A stretch of 64,000 nucleotides of DNA from Symsagittifera roscoffensis (Eukaryota > Xenacoelomorpha > Acoela > Convolutidae), in assembly GCF_963678635.1 (NCBI RefSeq), contig NC_087063.1, positions 26,841,649 to 26,905,648 on the forward strand. Reading direction: 5' to 3'. A model generated the notes under the pieces. That model was not told where the DNA came from and made no database searches. It saw nothing but the letters and a program-made list of their open reading frames with translations. Below are positions 1 through 11,458 of this stretch, one piece after another; position 1 is the stretch's first letter, and the number at the start of each line of letters is the position of its first letter. Position numbers and translations under genes: made by a program.

Positions 1-1600
1 TGATGATATAGAGGACGGACACTTGGACGACGAATCCTCCTCTTCAGTTGACATTGCAAATTCTACCAGATACGTGCCAACAAGACCGGGCTCCCCAGTG
101 AAACTCCTCTCTCGCTCAGAGAAACGAAAAAACCCGAGGTGTGGCTAATCCCGTTCTAAGTAACCCATCGGGTAAGACCATTATCTATAGAAAAGCTCAA
201 GACAGATAAGAGGATGAACCGTTTTATAGGGAGCTTAAAGAAGAAATAGTAAGGGACTCGGATGATACAAAAACTCATAAAAGTGGTAAAGTACTCGGTA
301 AATCTGCCGTGACAAGACCTACTGAACTAAAGAAGGCAAGCCCTCGTAAGAAGAATCAACTGATCAAGTTCTATGCCTCAAAAGGACCTAAATAAGTGAT
401 AAAACCAGCCAGAAACGTCGGATTTAAAAGTTCGCAGTCAGCTTAAAACAAAAAGAATACCCAGTATAAATTCGAAGAATTAGACATTGCTAGACGAAAT
501 GCAGCCATGAATAGCTCGAGAGAAACACTGTTAAGAGAGGAGGAAGAGGAGAGGAAGCGACTCAGATGTCCTATTAGCACAGAGAGCAACCAAGAACAGC
601 AGCTCCCGTCGGGCCAACCCAGTCGACCACTAACGCAAGACAAATCAGACTTAACACTCACTAACATGTCGTTGGAAACGGTCTCTGATGACGACCCTAG
701 CGACCTCGTAATACTCAAAGATATTAAGCTACTTACCAGAATCAATCTAGAAAATACACAAGACAACACAGTTCAAGACCCACTTAGACTTAGGACAAAA
801 AATTTGAGCAATCTACGATACCACCAACTATCCAACTCGATAGTCAGATGAAATTGGACAATAGTAGACGGGAAAATTTGAACGAGGATGGGGCGACCGA
901 TTTCCAAAAGCCAACAACAATCCAGAACACGAACACAACTACGAACCAGTTGAAACGGACCCCGAAATCCAGAGAATAGACCCTATACCGACCCAGGTTT
1001 CTACTAACACAAAACGTACAGGAATGACCAAAAGGAAGGCAACTTCGCCCATGAAATTGCCGTCCACAAGAAAAACGTCGATTCACCACATCAGACATAA
1101 AACGAGACCTATTAGAGCTAGACAACCTCTATCTTTATTGGGAGAAAGGGTATTTACAAGCCTAGTTGAAGCTCCAGACAACAGACCGGGTGAATTTTCT
1201 TCAACTTGCCTAACGACTCCTCTGCCCACCTCATCTTCAGAAACAATTACTATAGAAATAGAAAACTCGCTTAAACACCCCAAATTCTTCTCCTTTACGA
1301 CACTCGACCCCTGATAGCTCTAGAAGACGTGAATTGGAACTGGTGGGTAAAATGATATCCTTCTCAATTATTTCGCCTACCTCACCTTCCAAAAAAAACA
1401 ATTCAAGCCGGAATTGCGGAAGAGTAAATACGACCCATTAGGCATACCCTCTGAACCGTCGGCCATCGTCGAAACACCCAAAGTCAACAAACCCGATTGG
1501 CTGAAAACGTCCTCAATTGTTGCTGCGATTGATCTGCTGGGCCACCCAATAACACCCAGAGCTTTGAACAGAGGTGCCGCATAAACTCTCTGATAAACTC
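1..1600 (+). pseudogene. Decayed coding-like remnant, unidentified
   Basis: This stretch is visibly richer in G and C than the rest of the window. On the plus strand it reads as a series of open, highly charged stretches (rich in E, K, R, S, T and D), the longest at 507-851 and 1024-1314. Such composition is typical of a former protein-coding sequence. The frame does not stay open, so it is broken in several places. I see no reverse transcriptase, protease, transposase or zinc-finger motif, so I cannot say whether it was a host gene or the first frame of a mobile element. It runs off the left edge of the window and fades into T-rich DNA after about 1600. It is treated as a fossil here. Confidence 0.4.
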
Positions 1601-2984
1601 AAACTTGCATCTAGTGAAATAACTCAAATTTTTTTGTCTTAGGTACGCTCTTTTTTTTCTTTTTCTTTTCTACGCAAAATTTTTTCGTTGTATTTGGGGC
1701 TATAATACTTCGACTTTTGTTTGTTGCTCAAATCGGATTGTTCTGTATTATGATTCAGCACAATGTTTGATGCTCATAACTACTTCATCATTTTAGTTAG
1801 TTTATTAAAACCTTTCAGTTTTGTACCCGGTCAACGTGGACCTTAATTTTCACCGAGTGCTAAATTTTTGTCCATCGGGCGCCATCTTTGGGAGTGAATT
1901 TTTTTACTGCTTTCTCGCTATTTTGCCCTTCGGGCGCCATCCGTGGGTGAAAAAAATTCTTATAACACATACTGCCATATATTATAATTTTGAGGGGAAT
2001 GTCAAAAGTGATCTTTTAGCCTTTATGTTGCTTATGTTCCAATCTTGGCTTAGATTGATACCTGCCAAAAGCGCATCGGCTTTTGCCACAACTGATCATA
2101 TTCACTGAATGTTTTTAAGTAACTATTTCTCAATTCAACGTCTTAAACAATTCTATTTTTTATCTAGCTTAGATATCTTAAACCAACGTCTTTTAATCTA
2201 TTTTTAGATAAATCTAGTCTAAGTCTAGTCTAAGTCTACTAGCTCGTTTAGTAGAGATCCCTTAACTTATCAAGTCTTAAACTAGTCTTAGCTTAATTAC
2301 ACCCACGTCTCATCATCTAATTTTCCAGTTATCTGGATAAACCTGATTTTTATTACTTTTGTTTTACTTTTTTTTGTGATGACTCTTTTCAAATGGATTG
2401 CCATGCAAAATTAACTGAGACAGAATTAAATCCGAATAATTGTTTTTTATCGCCAATTGTTCATAGTTTCATTTACCTTTTTTTTCTGAGGATCAAACCT
2501 CATTAGAAGGATGGTTTGCTATTTCATTACCCGCACCGAACTCCATGGATCACAACCGTTTTTTAATTTTTTGTCTATATCTTTAAAATTGGAAAAGAGT
2601 CCATGCATCATAGTTCTAATATATCTATGTCATTATAATTCATTATAATCGATTATAATTTATTATGGTTGATTTTTTAGAGCAGTAGGGTTGGTAACTT
2701 TTGGTAAATTTGGTGCTAGGATCTGTTGAAATTATTTGAATTTTCACCTGTTTTGCTTGTTATAACCAAAATATATGATATGAATTTGAAAATTTGCTGC
2801 ATAATTGGCAAATTTTTTAAAAAATATTTGAATTTAGTTCTATTATAATGGATTTTTGGTAAAATTAATCAATTAAAATGGATTATCTCGAAAAAAATAG
2901 TCAATTTCAGTGCCAAAAATAATGGATTTTAATCAATTATAATGGATAACAATGAAGTATTTTTTCAAAAAAATCGGTTATAAT
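1601..2984. other. AT-rich DNA without a gene; small internal repeats
   Basis: No gene is visible. Around 1870-1960 a segment containing CGGGCGCCATC occurs twice in tandem with divergence. Around 2195-2255 the motif TCTAGTCTAAG is repeated. From about 2630 to 2950, and again at 3400-3450 beyond the inserted MITE, short TTATAATGGATT-like words recur in both orientations, suggesting an old repeat into which the MITE jumped. Confidence 0.5.
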
Positions 2985-3354
2985 CAGAGGCGTATCTAGG
3001 ATTTTTTTTCAAAGGGGTGGGGAAGCGGATTTTGAAAAAATAGCAATTCGAAAATTTGTCGACTTTTTTTAGGTCGACCAAATTGATCTTTTGAGTTCTT
3101 CCAAATCACTATAAAGGGCCTCTTTTGACCCAATTTTCTGCGCCGCAGGCAAATTTTTGAAAAACAGGCCAAAAAAGGCGCTCCCCTTATCATAATTAGT
3201 ACATATTGGCGTCGAGGGCGCTTTTAGAAAAACTTTAGGTTCAGTCAGCCAAAAATGGACATCTGAAAATATTACAAAGTGGGGACCCTTTTGGTCGGCA
3301 GGGGGTCAAATCTCTAAAAAAAGGCGTCAGCCCCCCCCCCTAAATTCGTTTGTG
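2985..3354 (+). mobile_element. Family A hAT-like MITE, copy 1
   Basis: This is a 370-bp non-autonomous element. Its left end CAGAGGCGTATCTAGG and right end CCTAAATTCGTTTGTG are degenerate inverted copies of the family terminus CAGGGGCGGATCTAGG. It is flanked by GTTATAAT (2977-2984) and ATTATAAT (3355-3362), an 8-bp target duplication with one mismatch, as expected for hAT transposons. It carries the family hallmarks in order: AGGTCGACC, GCGCCGCAGGC, a GGCG...GGCGC block, GGTCGGCAGGGGGTC and a terminal poly-C run. There is no coding capacity. Divergence from other copies suggests moderate age. Confidence 0.85.
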
Positions 3355-3526
3355 ATTATAATGGCGATATGATCAGTTTCGTGATCCGAACTTTACATCT
3401 GTAATGGATTATAATGGAATATTTGTTGTCTCGGAAATCCATTATAATCGATTAGAATCCACAGGCGCTCGGTGTGGGTAGGTTCTTAAAAAACGGTGTG
3501 GGATTGCCAAGACTCTCAGTTAGTTT

Positions 3527-3960
3527 GTGTATCAATTAGTCAGACTTGTGTCTGCTTTTATCTCTCTTCGAATCAAATCAAGTTTGCACCTGCCTTCTGA
3601 TTTTGACTTCGAGACTAAAACTCCATCCAAACCATCTCGTCATCTGAGTCATTGTTTGTCTCATCTTCGAAAAATTAACAGCCTTTGTCTACCTTGCCTG
3701 TCTGATTATGAACTGCCTACAGAAATTCGGCTAAACCTGCAGTTAGTTACTTATTTGATGGGACGGCAGTAACTTCTTGGGTACCCTAAAAGATAAATTC
3801 GAATTTATCTCACTTTCTGGACATCTGTTTTACAAGCTTCAACTACCTGATTGAAAAAAAATGAAATCGAAACAAAATTTTTCGCTTGAAATTATCAGTG
3901 TAAAAGTGAGCGGATTTTGATTTAAAACTCCTTTTCCCGCATTTCCATGGATTTCATTTT
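3527..3960. other. Intergenic DNA, nothing recognised
   Basis: An 81-codon open frame lies at 3527-3772 on the plus strand. It resembles no family I know, has no upstream or downstream gene signals, and is treated as chance. Confidence 0.4.
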
Positions 3961-3964
3961 TACG

Positions 3965-4178
3965 AGCCCAAACCAAAATTTTTCAGAAATTAAATTAGAA
4001 AAAAAATCAATTTTTTGGTTTATGGAAAAATAATTGTCATACAATTTTCATATATGAAAAAATGTTTATTATAGAGATTTCATACAATTTTCTGTACCTA
4101 TGGCATTGCATGGAATTGTATGGTAAGAAGTTTTTCGTATATGGAAATTGTATGATAAGAAGTTTTGGTCAACCCGGG
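3965..4178 (+). mobile_element. Family C element, solo end (CCCGGG terminus)
   Basis: The segment ends in GGTCAACCCGGG. It contains the family's TCATACAATTT...AAATTGTATGA inverted words near 4040-4165. Its left part (AACCAAAATTTTT...GGTTTATGG) is the reverse complement of the left quarter of the larger copy at 35387-36520. It is therefore one end of a family C element, the rest being lost. It lies just beyond the 3' end of slit and could supply a poly(A) signal (AATAAA on the minus strand, 4070-4065). Confidence 0.65.
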
Positions 4179-4439
4179 AATGGTTGGCATATCCACTCGA
4201 ATATAACATCAGTTTTGAACTAGAATTTGTACTAAAACATTAAATTGCAACATTTATCCATCTTCAATGCAATTGATCGTGTATATAATTAATTTCTATT
4301 CAGTTATCGCTAATTCGAAATCAGTATCGGCTAAAAAGGTGTGTGGACACTCTAGCTGTTCAGTTCAGGCTTATTACAATCCCTTCGAAAGTTCATCTAT
4401 GTAACACAAAATTAGTTAAATCATCGTCTCATTCTAGCT

Positions 4440-4445
4440 TTTAAT
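4440..4445 (-). promoter_or_regulatory. Candidate poly(A) signal ATTAAA for slit
   Basis: Read on the minus strand, ATTAAA lies about 70 bases beyond the slit stop codon. It is the common variant of AATAAA. A perfect AATAAA lies farther on (4070-4065) inside a repeat. Which one is used cannot be told from sequence. Confidence 0.3.
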
Positions 4446-4513
4446 CAGTCTAGAAAAATCTAAAAACTTCTCAAAATTCTCTATAAAAAATGTTCACTGC
4501 TCTTTTTTGCGGT

Positions 4514-7500
4514 TTAGCATGGTTCACATTCGCATTTTTTGAAGACTGATTTTCTCACTGATTCTTTCTTTCCGTTGGGACATTCGAATCGGATTGAGTA
4601 CTCGCGGTATCTCGTCACTCGGCAACACAGTTCGGCCCCAATTTCCGTGAGTTGTCCGTCCGCTCCACTGGGAATCATGTTGCGGCATGTAGCGGGACAC
4701 TCGGCAACTATGTTATAGGTTCGGGTACTTTTGCATTCACCGTTAAAAACGGTTTGATCTTTTTGCTCCCCACAAATCCTCGGTTCGGGGGGATCCACTG
4801 GTGTATCCATAAGGACCCCTTGATTTGGATCTGCAGCATCATCGTAGACACAAATACCACTCTCAATCTTACTTTGCTGTTCTGCTTTTTCGAAAAAGAA
4901 TTGCTCCGAGTTATAGTAAAAAGCATTTACACAGCCAATGCTTGTATCCTGCGCATGTTCCAGAGCTTTTTTGGGTAACTTAGAATTGTGCCCAAATACG
5001 AACTGCTCAACGCCAAAAGAATCATCGGAAATTGCGACAGAGTCCAGAACAATATGTGCCGGGTTAAGTCTTGAAATTTGGTCTTCGATTGACAAATATC
5101 TTTGAGACATTCTAACGCTAAATTTGCTGCTGATATCCCGGGCTATAATGACCCCGCTTTCAAGTTTTATAACTTTCCCTTCATTTGACTGTCTCAAAGA
5201 GACCCCCACCCTCCGATCTCGAATGTAGACAGTGAGAAAACATGCGGAACAATCTGTGTAGACGTTTTTCAGGGTTGAGCTGAAAATAATTCCGGCGTCG
5301 TCCTTGAAAACTCCGACAAATGTGAAGTTTTTCACATCTCTCCATTCAAAGTTTGCGTGAACGGACGAGAATTGACTGTTGAACTTCATTGAAGTGACAT
5401 GCTCGCAATATTCGCCTGAAAATCCATCGAAGCATTTGCAGACAGCCTGCTCGGAAGTATCAACTGCACAGCGTCCGTGGCCTTCGATGCATCTCTTTGA
5501 TTCGCATGCATCGTCGTTAAGAGGTCCAGATGTGTCATCAGACGTGAACAACTTTTGATCACAAATGGCTCCTGAAAACCCCGCTTCACATACGCAAGAT
5601 TGGTACCCGAAAAGATCAGTTTGGCACATTGCATTGTTTTTGCAAACAGGAGTGCCATCGATGTCCAGGCATAAATGGTTCTTCTGCTCACAATTCTTAC
5701 CCGTGAAATCTTTCTGGCAATGGCATTGATAGTCGCTTCCCATATCGACGCAGACGCCTCCATTTTGACAAGGGTTATTCGAGGACTCACAGATATCGAT
5801 GTCAATTTCACAGAAACTCCCTCTGTAGCCAACTCCGCAACCACAGGTGTATTCGTTTAACCCATCAACACATTTGCCCCCATTTTGACACTGATGATCA
5901 ACGCAATCATCCACGTTTTTCTCACACATGTTTCCATGGTAACCATCCGGACATGTACACGTGAACTTATTGTTGTCAGGATGCGACTTGCACTGACCCC
6001 CGTTTTGACAGGGTTTCTCGTAACAGTAATCAATGATTTTCTCACAAAATCTCCCCTCGTGGTTTTCTTGACACTCGCAAATGAAGTCCCCATTTCCTTT
6101 CGTTAATTTGCAAGTCCCCCCATTGCAAGGTTTGAGTGAACAGGGGTTGCATTTTCCAACCACGTATGCTGGCGGCTCGTCCTCCATACATGTAAATTCT
6201 TTGCGATGTATGTGAGATATTTCGAGGTCCTTGGTTCTTTCCGGCTCGCTGCATTTACCCTTGATCTCGATTCCACTGGACAATCGAGCGACTGCCAACC
6301 ATTTCAAATTACAGTCGCAGTAGATCGGGTTTCCAGAAATGTCCAGTTTCTTAATGTGGGTCATGTTTTCAAAGGTCGTATCAAAAATTTGAGAAATCGC
6401 ATTTGAGTTCAAAATCAGCTCTTCGAGCTCCCACAGAATTTGAAATGTTTCGGGTTGAATACATTTAATATAGTTGTAGCTGAGGTTCAACTTCCTTAGT
6501 CGTCTCAACCCTTTGAATGTTCGGTCAACAGGCGGAGGCACGACAGTTCCGATGAAATTGTGCGAGAGATCCAAAATTTCCAAATTAGGAAGATACTCGA
6601 AATCAGCTGGGTTGAACTCTTGGATCAGAGCCGAGTTGATCGCGAGATGTGTCGTTTCTAAGGGTATATTCTGAGGAATACTCACGGAGACCTCACGACA
6701 CTGGACGAAAGTCTTGTCGCATGTACAAAAGTCGGGACATTTCGAGTCGTATATGCATGCGTTTTGGTCGTCGAAATCACACGAGAGATCGTTGTTGTTT
6801 AAATCTGAAATCGGGAGGTCTTTCAAGTTCGAGGGTTGTTGACATCGTGGATTCCCATGGACCAAATCGATTTTATTATTCAGCCATGAATTGAACCATT
6901 GCATGTAGCAATTACAGATCAAGTGGTTTCCAAGTAGATTCAACGTGTATAAAGGTAGGTTCTCAAACGCGTTGATCTCGATAGTTTTGATTGTATTATC
7001 TGCCAAACTTAGATAAGATAGCTTTCTGAGCCCTGTAAAAGTTGTGTTTTTGACGCATTTGAAGTAGTTTTCTCGCAGCTCGAGAGAAGTCAGGTTCTTA
7101 AGTGACTCAAAAACGCCATCTTCAACATGAGTGAGTTCGTTTTTCTTCAAGTCAAGTTCGTGTAAATTGTAAGCTCCGTCGAAAGCATTCAACTCAATTT
7201 TTGCGATTCTGTTATCCGACAAATCCAATTTGCGGAGGTTTGGCAAATTTTTGAACGACCCATCAGCCAGAACTTTTGAGATCTTGTTTCCTGAAAGATC
7301 AAGATCGATGGTATACTTTGGTAAATTCATAGGGATTGATTTCAGTCCTTTTCTGGAGCAATCGATTTTCCCCTCTGGGTGACAGTGACAGTTCTCGGGA
7401 CATGGTAAATCGATGAAACAGGATCCGGCGCTCGCAGTTCTTTCTCTCTCGCCTCCCTCGCAGATGAATTCATCCGAGTCCATCTGAGAAACGGCTTTTC

Positions 7501-8235
7501 CAGCCACTCTCTCGGGGTAGTCGCATTTGGCACTAGATGACACCCTAGCCGGCATGAATGATATCCATTTAAGATTGCAGTCGCAAATCAGAGGGTTGCT
7601 TCCCAGGTGTAGAGTTGAAGTTGACTTTATATTGTTGAAAGTTCCGTCTTCAATCGAGCGGATTTTGTTGCCGAAAAGGGAAAGAAGTCGCAAATGGGTT
7701 ACATTATCGAACAGTCCTCTACGCAGACAGTTGATTTTGTTCGTACTCAGAAGCAAAATATTCAGTTGCGACAAACTCTTGAAAGTCTCAACTGGAAGAT
7801 CTTCGATCTGATTGCTGTAAATATTCAACTGTGTTAACTTCTCCAAACCACTGAAAGCATAGGGCTCAATTTCGGAAATATGGTTGTTGCAGATGTCCAG
7901 CTTGGTCAGCATTTTGAGCTTGGAGAATGCGTAATTAGGCAATTTCGTGATTTGGTTCGTGTGCAGTCTTAGCTCAACTGCATTTTGTGGGATGTTAAAT
8001 GGGACATGGGTTAATCCCCTGCTTCCACAGTCTACCGTTCCGTCCGGATAGCAGTCGCATTTTTCGGGGCAAACTTTTGGCGCCGGACAGTAGAGCGCGT
8101 GTCTTTCCTCGGGTGTCAGTTTTTGAATGGTCTGGGGACTCCCTCTGTTCTTGCTGATAGGCTTCTTTATTCCCTCATCATTCTGGATCCCGTCTGTTTT
8201 GGAATTGGGATCATCCATTTGGTTATCCATTGGAT
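4514..8235 (-). CDS. slit: slit, coding exon 2 (LRR domains 2-4, EGF 1-6, LamG, cystine knot)
   Basis: This exon encodes the C-terminal 1,240 residues of Slit, the secreted Robo ligand that repels axons and migrating cells. In full-length numbering the domains are: a hydrophilic linker (282-330); LRR domain 2, the Robo-binding one (331-540); D3 (554-767); D4 (775-964); six EGF modules (about 977-1225); laminin G (1227-1410); C-terminal cystine knot (1436-1521). Each LRR block has its own cysteine-capped ends (for example CDCNLKW, CNCYMQW). EGF3 and EGF4 keep the Asp/Asn-hydroxylation pattern CVDGLNEYTC / CVDMGSDYQC. Most Slits have at least one EGF between LamG and the knot; none is present here. 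The first ATG (8230) is not a real start because there is no signal peptide. The exon begins at 8235, after the acceptor CTTAG, in phase 1. The assignment is very secure. Confidence 0.95.
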
Positions 8236-10056
8236 CTAAGCAGCCAACTTAGCTTTTATTTTTGAGTGTGAATAAACCAGGAATACAAACCAGCCGACAA
8301 TGCGCAGTCTACAAGCCAGAAGAAAGTTATGTCATTCGAAAGATTCTTTCAAGACTTTCGGAACTGTTACATGATTGTGAAAAAACGATTAAATTACATT
8401 TTTGCCTACTTTCTGCTGGTTTTAAATGGTAGATGGTGTAAGTCGGCTGGCTTGTATACCACCATGTTTTTTTCATAGCTTTTAGCAAATCTGAGAAGCT
8501 AGCACTAGCATAACATTTTCTTCACAAACGAAATTTCTTCGCCTTTAAGTTATAATAACAACTTTAAAAAGCTTCCATGTATTTATTTTTCCTGAAAATT
8601 CCGTTTAAATTACTTTTTTGAACATATGACGCCCTTGATGAAAAATTTCATTTTCTGCGCGAACTATTTTCATTTTCCGCAAAAAATAAAATACCTCGCC
8701 GTGTTCAGCAGATGAAGCTCAAAATTGACCGAGCCAGGTAGCCAATATCCAACTCTTCTCTTAGTCTGAATTATCTGTTTTTTTTTGTGATTTCAAATGT
8801 GTAATTACAAAGCAGTTCGCCGATTAATGTGCGGTGCTTGTTGGTGCTTTTCCTTCCCAATTTTGAAGCCAATGAAAACTATGGTCAATTCTTAATCCAT
8901 CCAACATAATTTTTATGCAAATACAGTAACTTATAAACAGCAAGCAACTATTTAAGGATGGCGCCAATTAGTTTTTTTGGAACAGTGATTGATGGGTTAA
9001 GTAAATAAAACCACAAGACAATGATCTGAAAGCAAGCAAGATGAGCTGAACTTATAGGTTACTTTTTACACAAACATGTCCCGTTGTTTGACTTTTTAAC
9101 CTGCGCTCGTATTTAAATCAACGGGTTTCTAGATATCCAGCATGATAACCGTCAAGATTAAAATCGTTTGCCGCGGTCGCAGTAATCGAATAAAGAGCTT
9201 TTGTGTTCAAAAGCAAAACCGATCAAATTCATGTTATTGAAAAAATATTAGAAATTCGAGTTTCTTGATCAAAGATCGAACTTTGTATCAACTATGAAAA
9301 GACACGACTGCACGTAGCGCGGAAATTTTGGAGTTTCGAGTAGCTTTTGGGACTGAAAACTGGAAAAAATAAATATCAATTGTTTTCCCGCAAATAAATT
9401 CGGATTGATTTTACCGTGAAGTTGCATAAGCGTTCTCTTTATAAAAATAAATGCACCAGGTAGATTTAATCATCACTTCTTTTATAAATAAAAGCAGGTA
9501 ACTTTTTTTGATATTTCTGATATTTTTGATATGAATTCAATGCGCTAATTAGTACAAGTATAAAATTTTGATAAAAACAACAAGCCTGAAAAAAACTCGA
9601 GCAGTTATATTTCTATTTTTGTTTCGAAAAGTGGAACAATATCAATGAAATAACATGGATTGGCAAACGTGCTGTCAAGTGGAAACTCTTCAAAGTGCTA
9701 ATCAATTTGAAAAATATCAAACAAAGATAGCCGGTTACGGTTAATTTTTTTTTTCAAAAAAGTGGACTTTTTCTGCGTGGTGTGTTAAAGTATATGACGT
9801 AACACTATAACTTAGACATATTTGACAGATTTCGAAGAAAAATGACTCAAAAAGCAAAAAAAATAATCATAATTTTGAAAAAATTTAAAAAGAAATCAAC
9901 GATTTTTCAAATATATTTCAAGAGAAGTTTTTCAAACTTTTCAAGTTTTTGATTCCCAAAATGGCCTTAAAAGTCTCCAAAAACTAATTTTACTCGAATA
10001 AAAATGAGGTTAAGCATGAATAAGCTTAACTTGTAGTGGAATAGAGTATTTGTATG

Positions 10057-10323
10057 TGTTTTAGTTTTTTTCCTCGCAAAATCAGCTACGACAAATAATC
10101 ATCGGAGAAGGTTATAAACGGCCGAAATCAAGCATAAATAAAGTGCTCGCTCGCTTTACTAGCTCCAATTTAGACAAAAAACCAAAAATTTCAAACCGCT
10201 TTTTCAAACCTTCTTGTGAGGCTTGAAATAACGGCTGAAAAAGCTTCAATCTGATCTATCATTCAACTCTCTCCGATGATTATTTGTCATAGCTGATTTT
10301 GTGTGGAAAAAAAAACTAAAACA
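10057..10323. mobile_element. Family G foldback/MITE
   Basis: The element begins TGTTTTAG and ends CTAAAACA. Its outer roughly 50 bases on each side are near-complementary, including CAAAATCAGCTACGAC on the left matching GTCATAGCTGATTTTG on the right, and AATCATCGGAGA matching TCTCCGATGATT. There is no coding sequence. The target duplication is unclear, so the superfamily is not assigned. It is the only copy in this window. Confidence 0.65.
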
Positions 10324-10429
10324 TGATCAAATAAAATTTTCCTCTACAATTTTCAAATGGGCGAAACAATAGCGTAAACTAAGATTTACATCAAATGAAA
10401 TCAAGTGTTCCAGAAGTTTTTATATATAT

Positions 10430-10803
10430 ATTATAAGTTTTGTCCAAAATTTTGTCAACCTTTTTTTAGGGTTAACAAAAATGATTTTGTAACCTCTCAC
10501 GAATCACTAGAGAAGCCATGTTTCTGTTGACCAAATTTTTTGCGCTGCAGGCAGTTTTTCTAAAAACTATGCCAAAAAAAAACGCTTTTAGACATTTTCT
10601 TTGGAAAATGTTGACCCCAAAATCAGTTTTTTTTTCGCTCAAATGAGTATATAATAGCGCCGAAGGTGCCTCTAGAATCATTTACGAGTCAGTAAGCAAA
10701 AAATGAAATGCTCAAATTAGTACAAATGGGGAACCCTTTGAGACAGCAGGGGTCGAATCTTTGAGGGGTGGGCCTCCATCCCGCCCCCTTAAATCCACTA
10801 CTG
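10430..10803 (+). mobile_element. Family A hAT-like MITE, copy 2 (old)
   Basis: This is a divergent copy with the landmarks GCGCTGCAGGC, GCGCCGAAGGTGCC and CAGCAGGGGTCGAATC. Its right end is CTTAAATCCACTACTG. The left terminus is too eroded to fix. It lies in the slit intron. Confidence 0.6.
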
Positions 10804-10837
10804 TGTTTATTGGATATAAATGTATCTTTGTTTCGCA

Positions 10838-11110
10838 TTAAAGGGGAGCGGGTAAAGGGGAGGCGGGAATCGACCCCCTCACCTACGAAAGAGTCTCGCT
10901 TCCGGTATTTTTTATGGATCTTCTTACAACGGTATGGACATACGTGAAATTTCTAAAAAGCGTCTTTGGCGTTGACATACCCTAATTTTGAAGTGCGCGT
11001 CAAAGAAAAACGGAATGTTTTGGTGAAAACTTTCCAAAAGTGCTCAAACACAAGATTTAAACCTGATTTTTAGAAAAAAAGCCAGAGAAAAAAGTTTGTC
11101 AAAAAAATAG
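10838..11110 (-). mobile_element. Family A-like fragment, opposite orientation
   Basis: Read on the minus strand, this shows a strongly diverged family A sequence. It has the GGCGGGAATCGACCCCC word at its plus-strand left end, then the AAAGCGTCTTTGGCG block and the CCAAAAGTGCTCAAACAC block. The termini are not recoverable. It sits back to back with copy 2. Confidence 0.4.
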
Positions 11111-11458
11111 GCTCAGTATATTGTTCTGGGAGCGCAAATGAAAAATATTGACAAAAATTGGCAATTTCAATAATTTCTAATAGTGTTTCTACCTCTCCCG
11201 TATTTTGTTGGACAATATTTTAACACAATTCATTATTTTGCTCACTTTCTTTCGCAAAGGTTGAAAATCTTACCGATTCGGAGTCTATTTTTTCGTGGAA
11301 AGAGAGAACCAATAAGCTATTGCACTTTTTAAAATAAGCAGAGAAGATTTAATTCAAAGCAACATTTTATGCCATAAAAAAAGAAAGTCTAACAGCAATA
11401 ATTGTTTTGAAGCCCAAACTGCCTCCTCATAAGATTGTTAGCGCATTTAGTTGATTCA

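Noticed and set aside
4514-8230. A domain-1-less Slit starting at the ATG at 8230
   Set aside because: The N-terminus would be hydrophilic with no signal peptide, and a splice acceptor lies five bases upstream of that ATG in the right phase.
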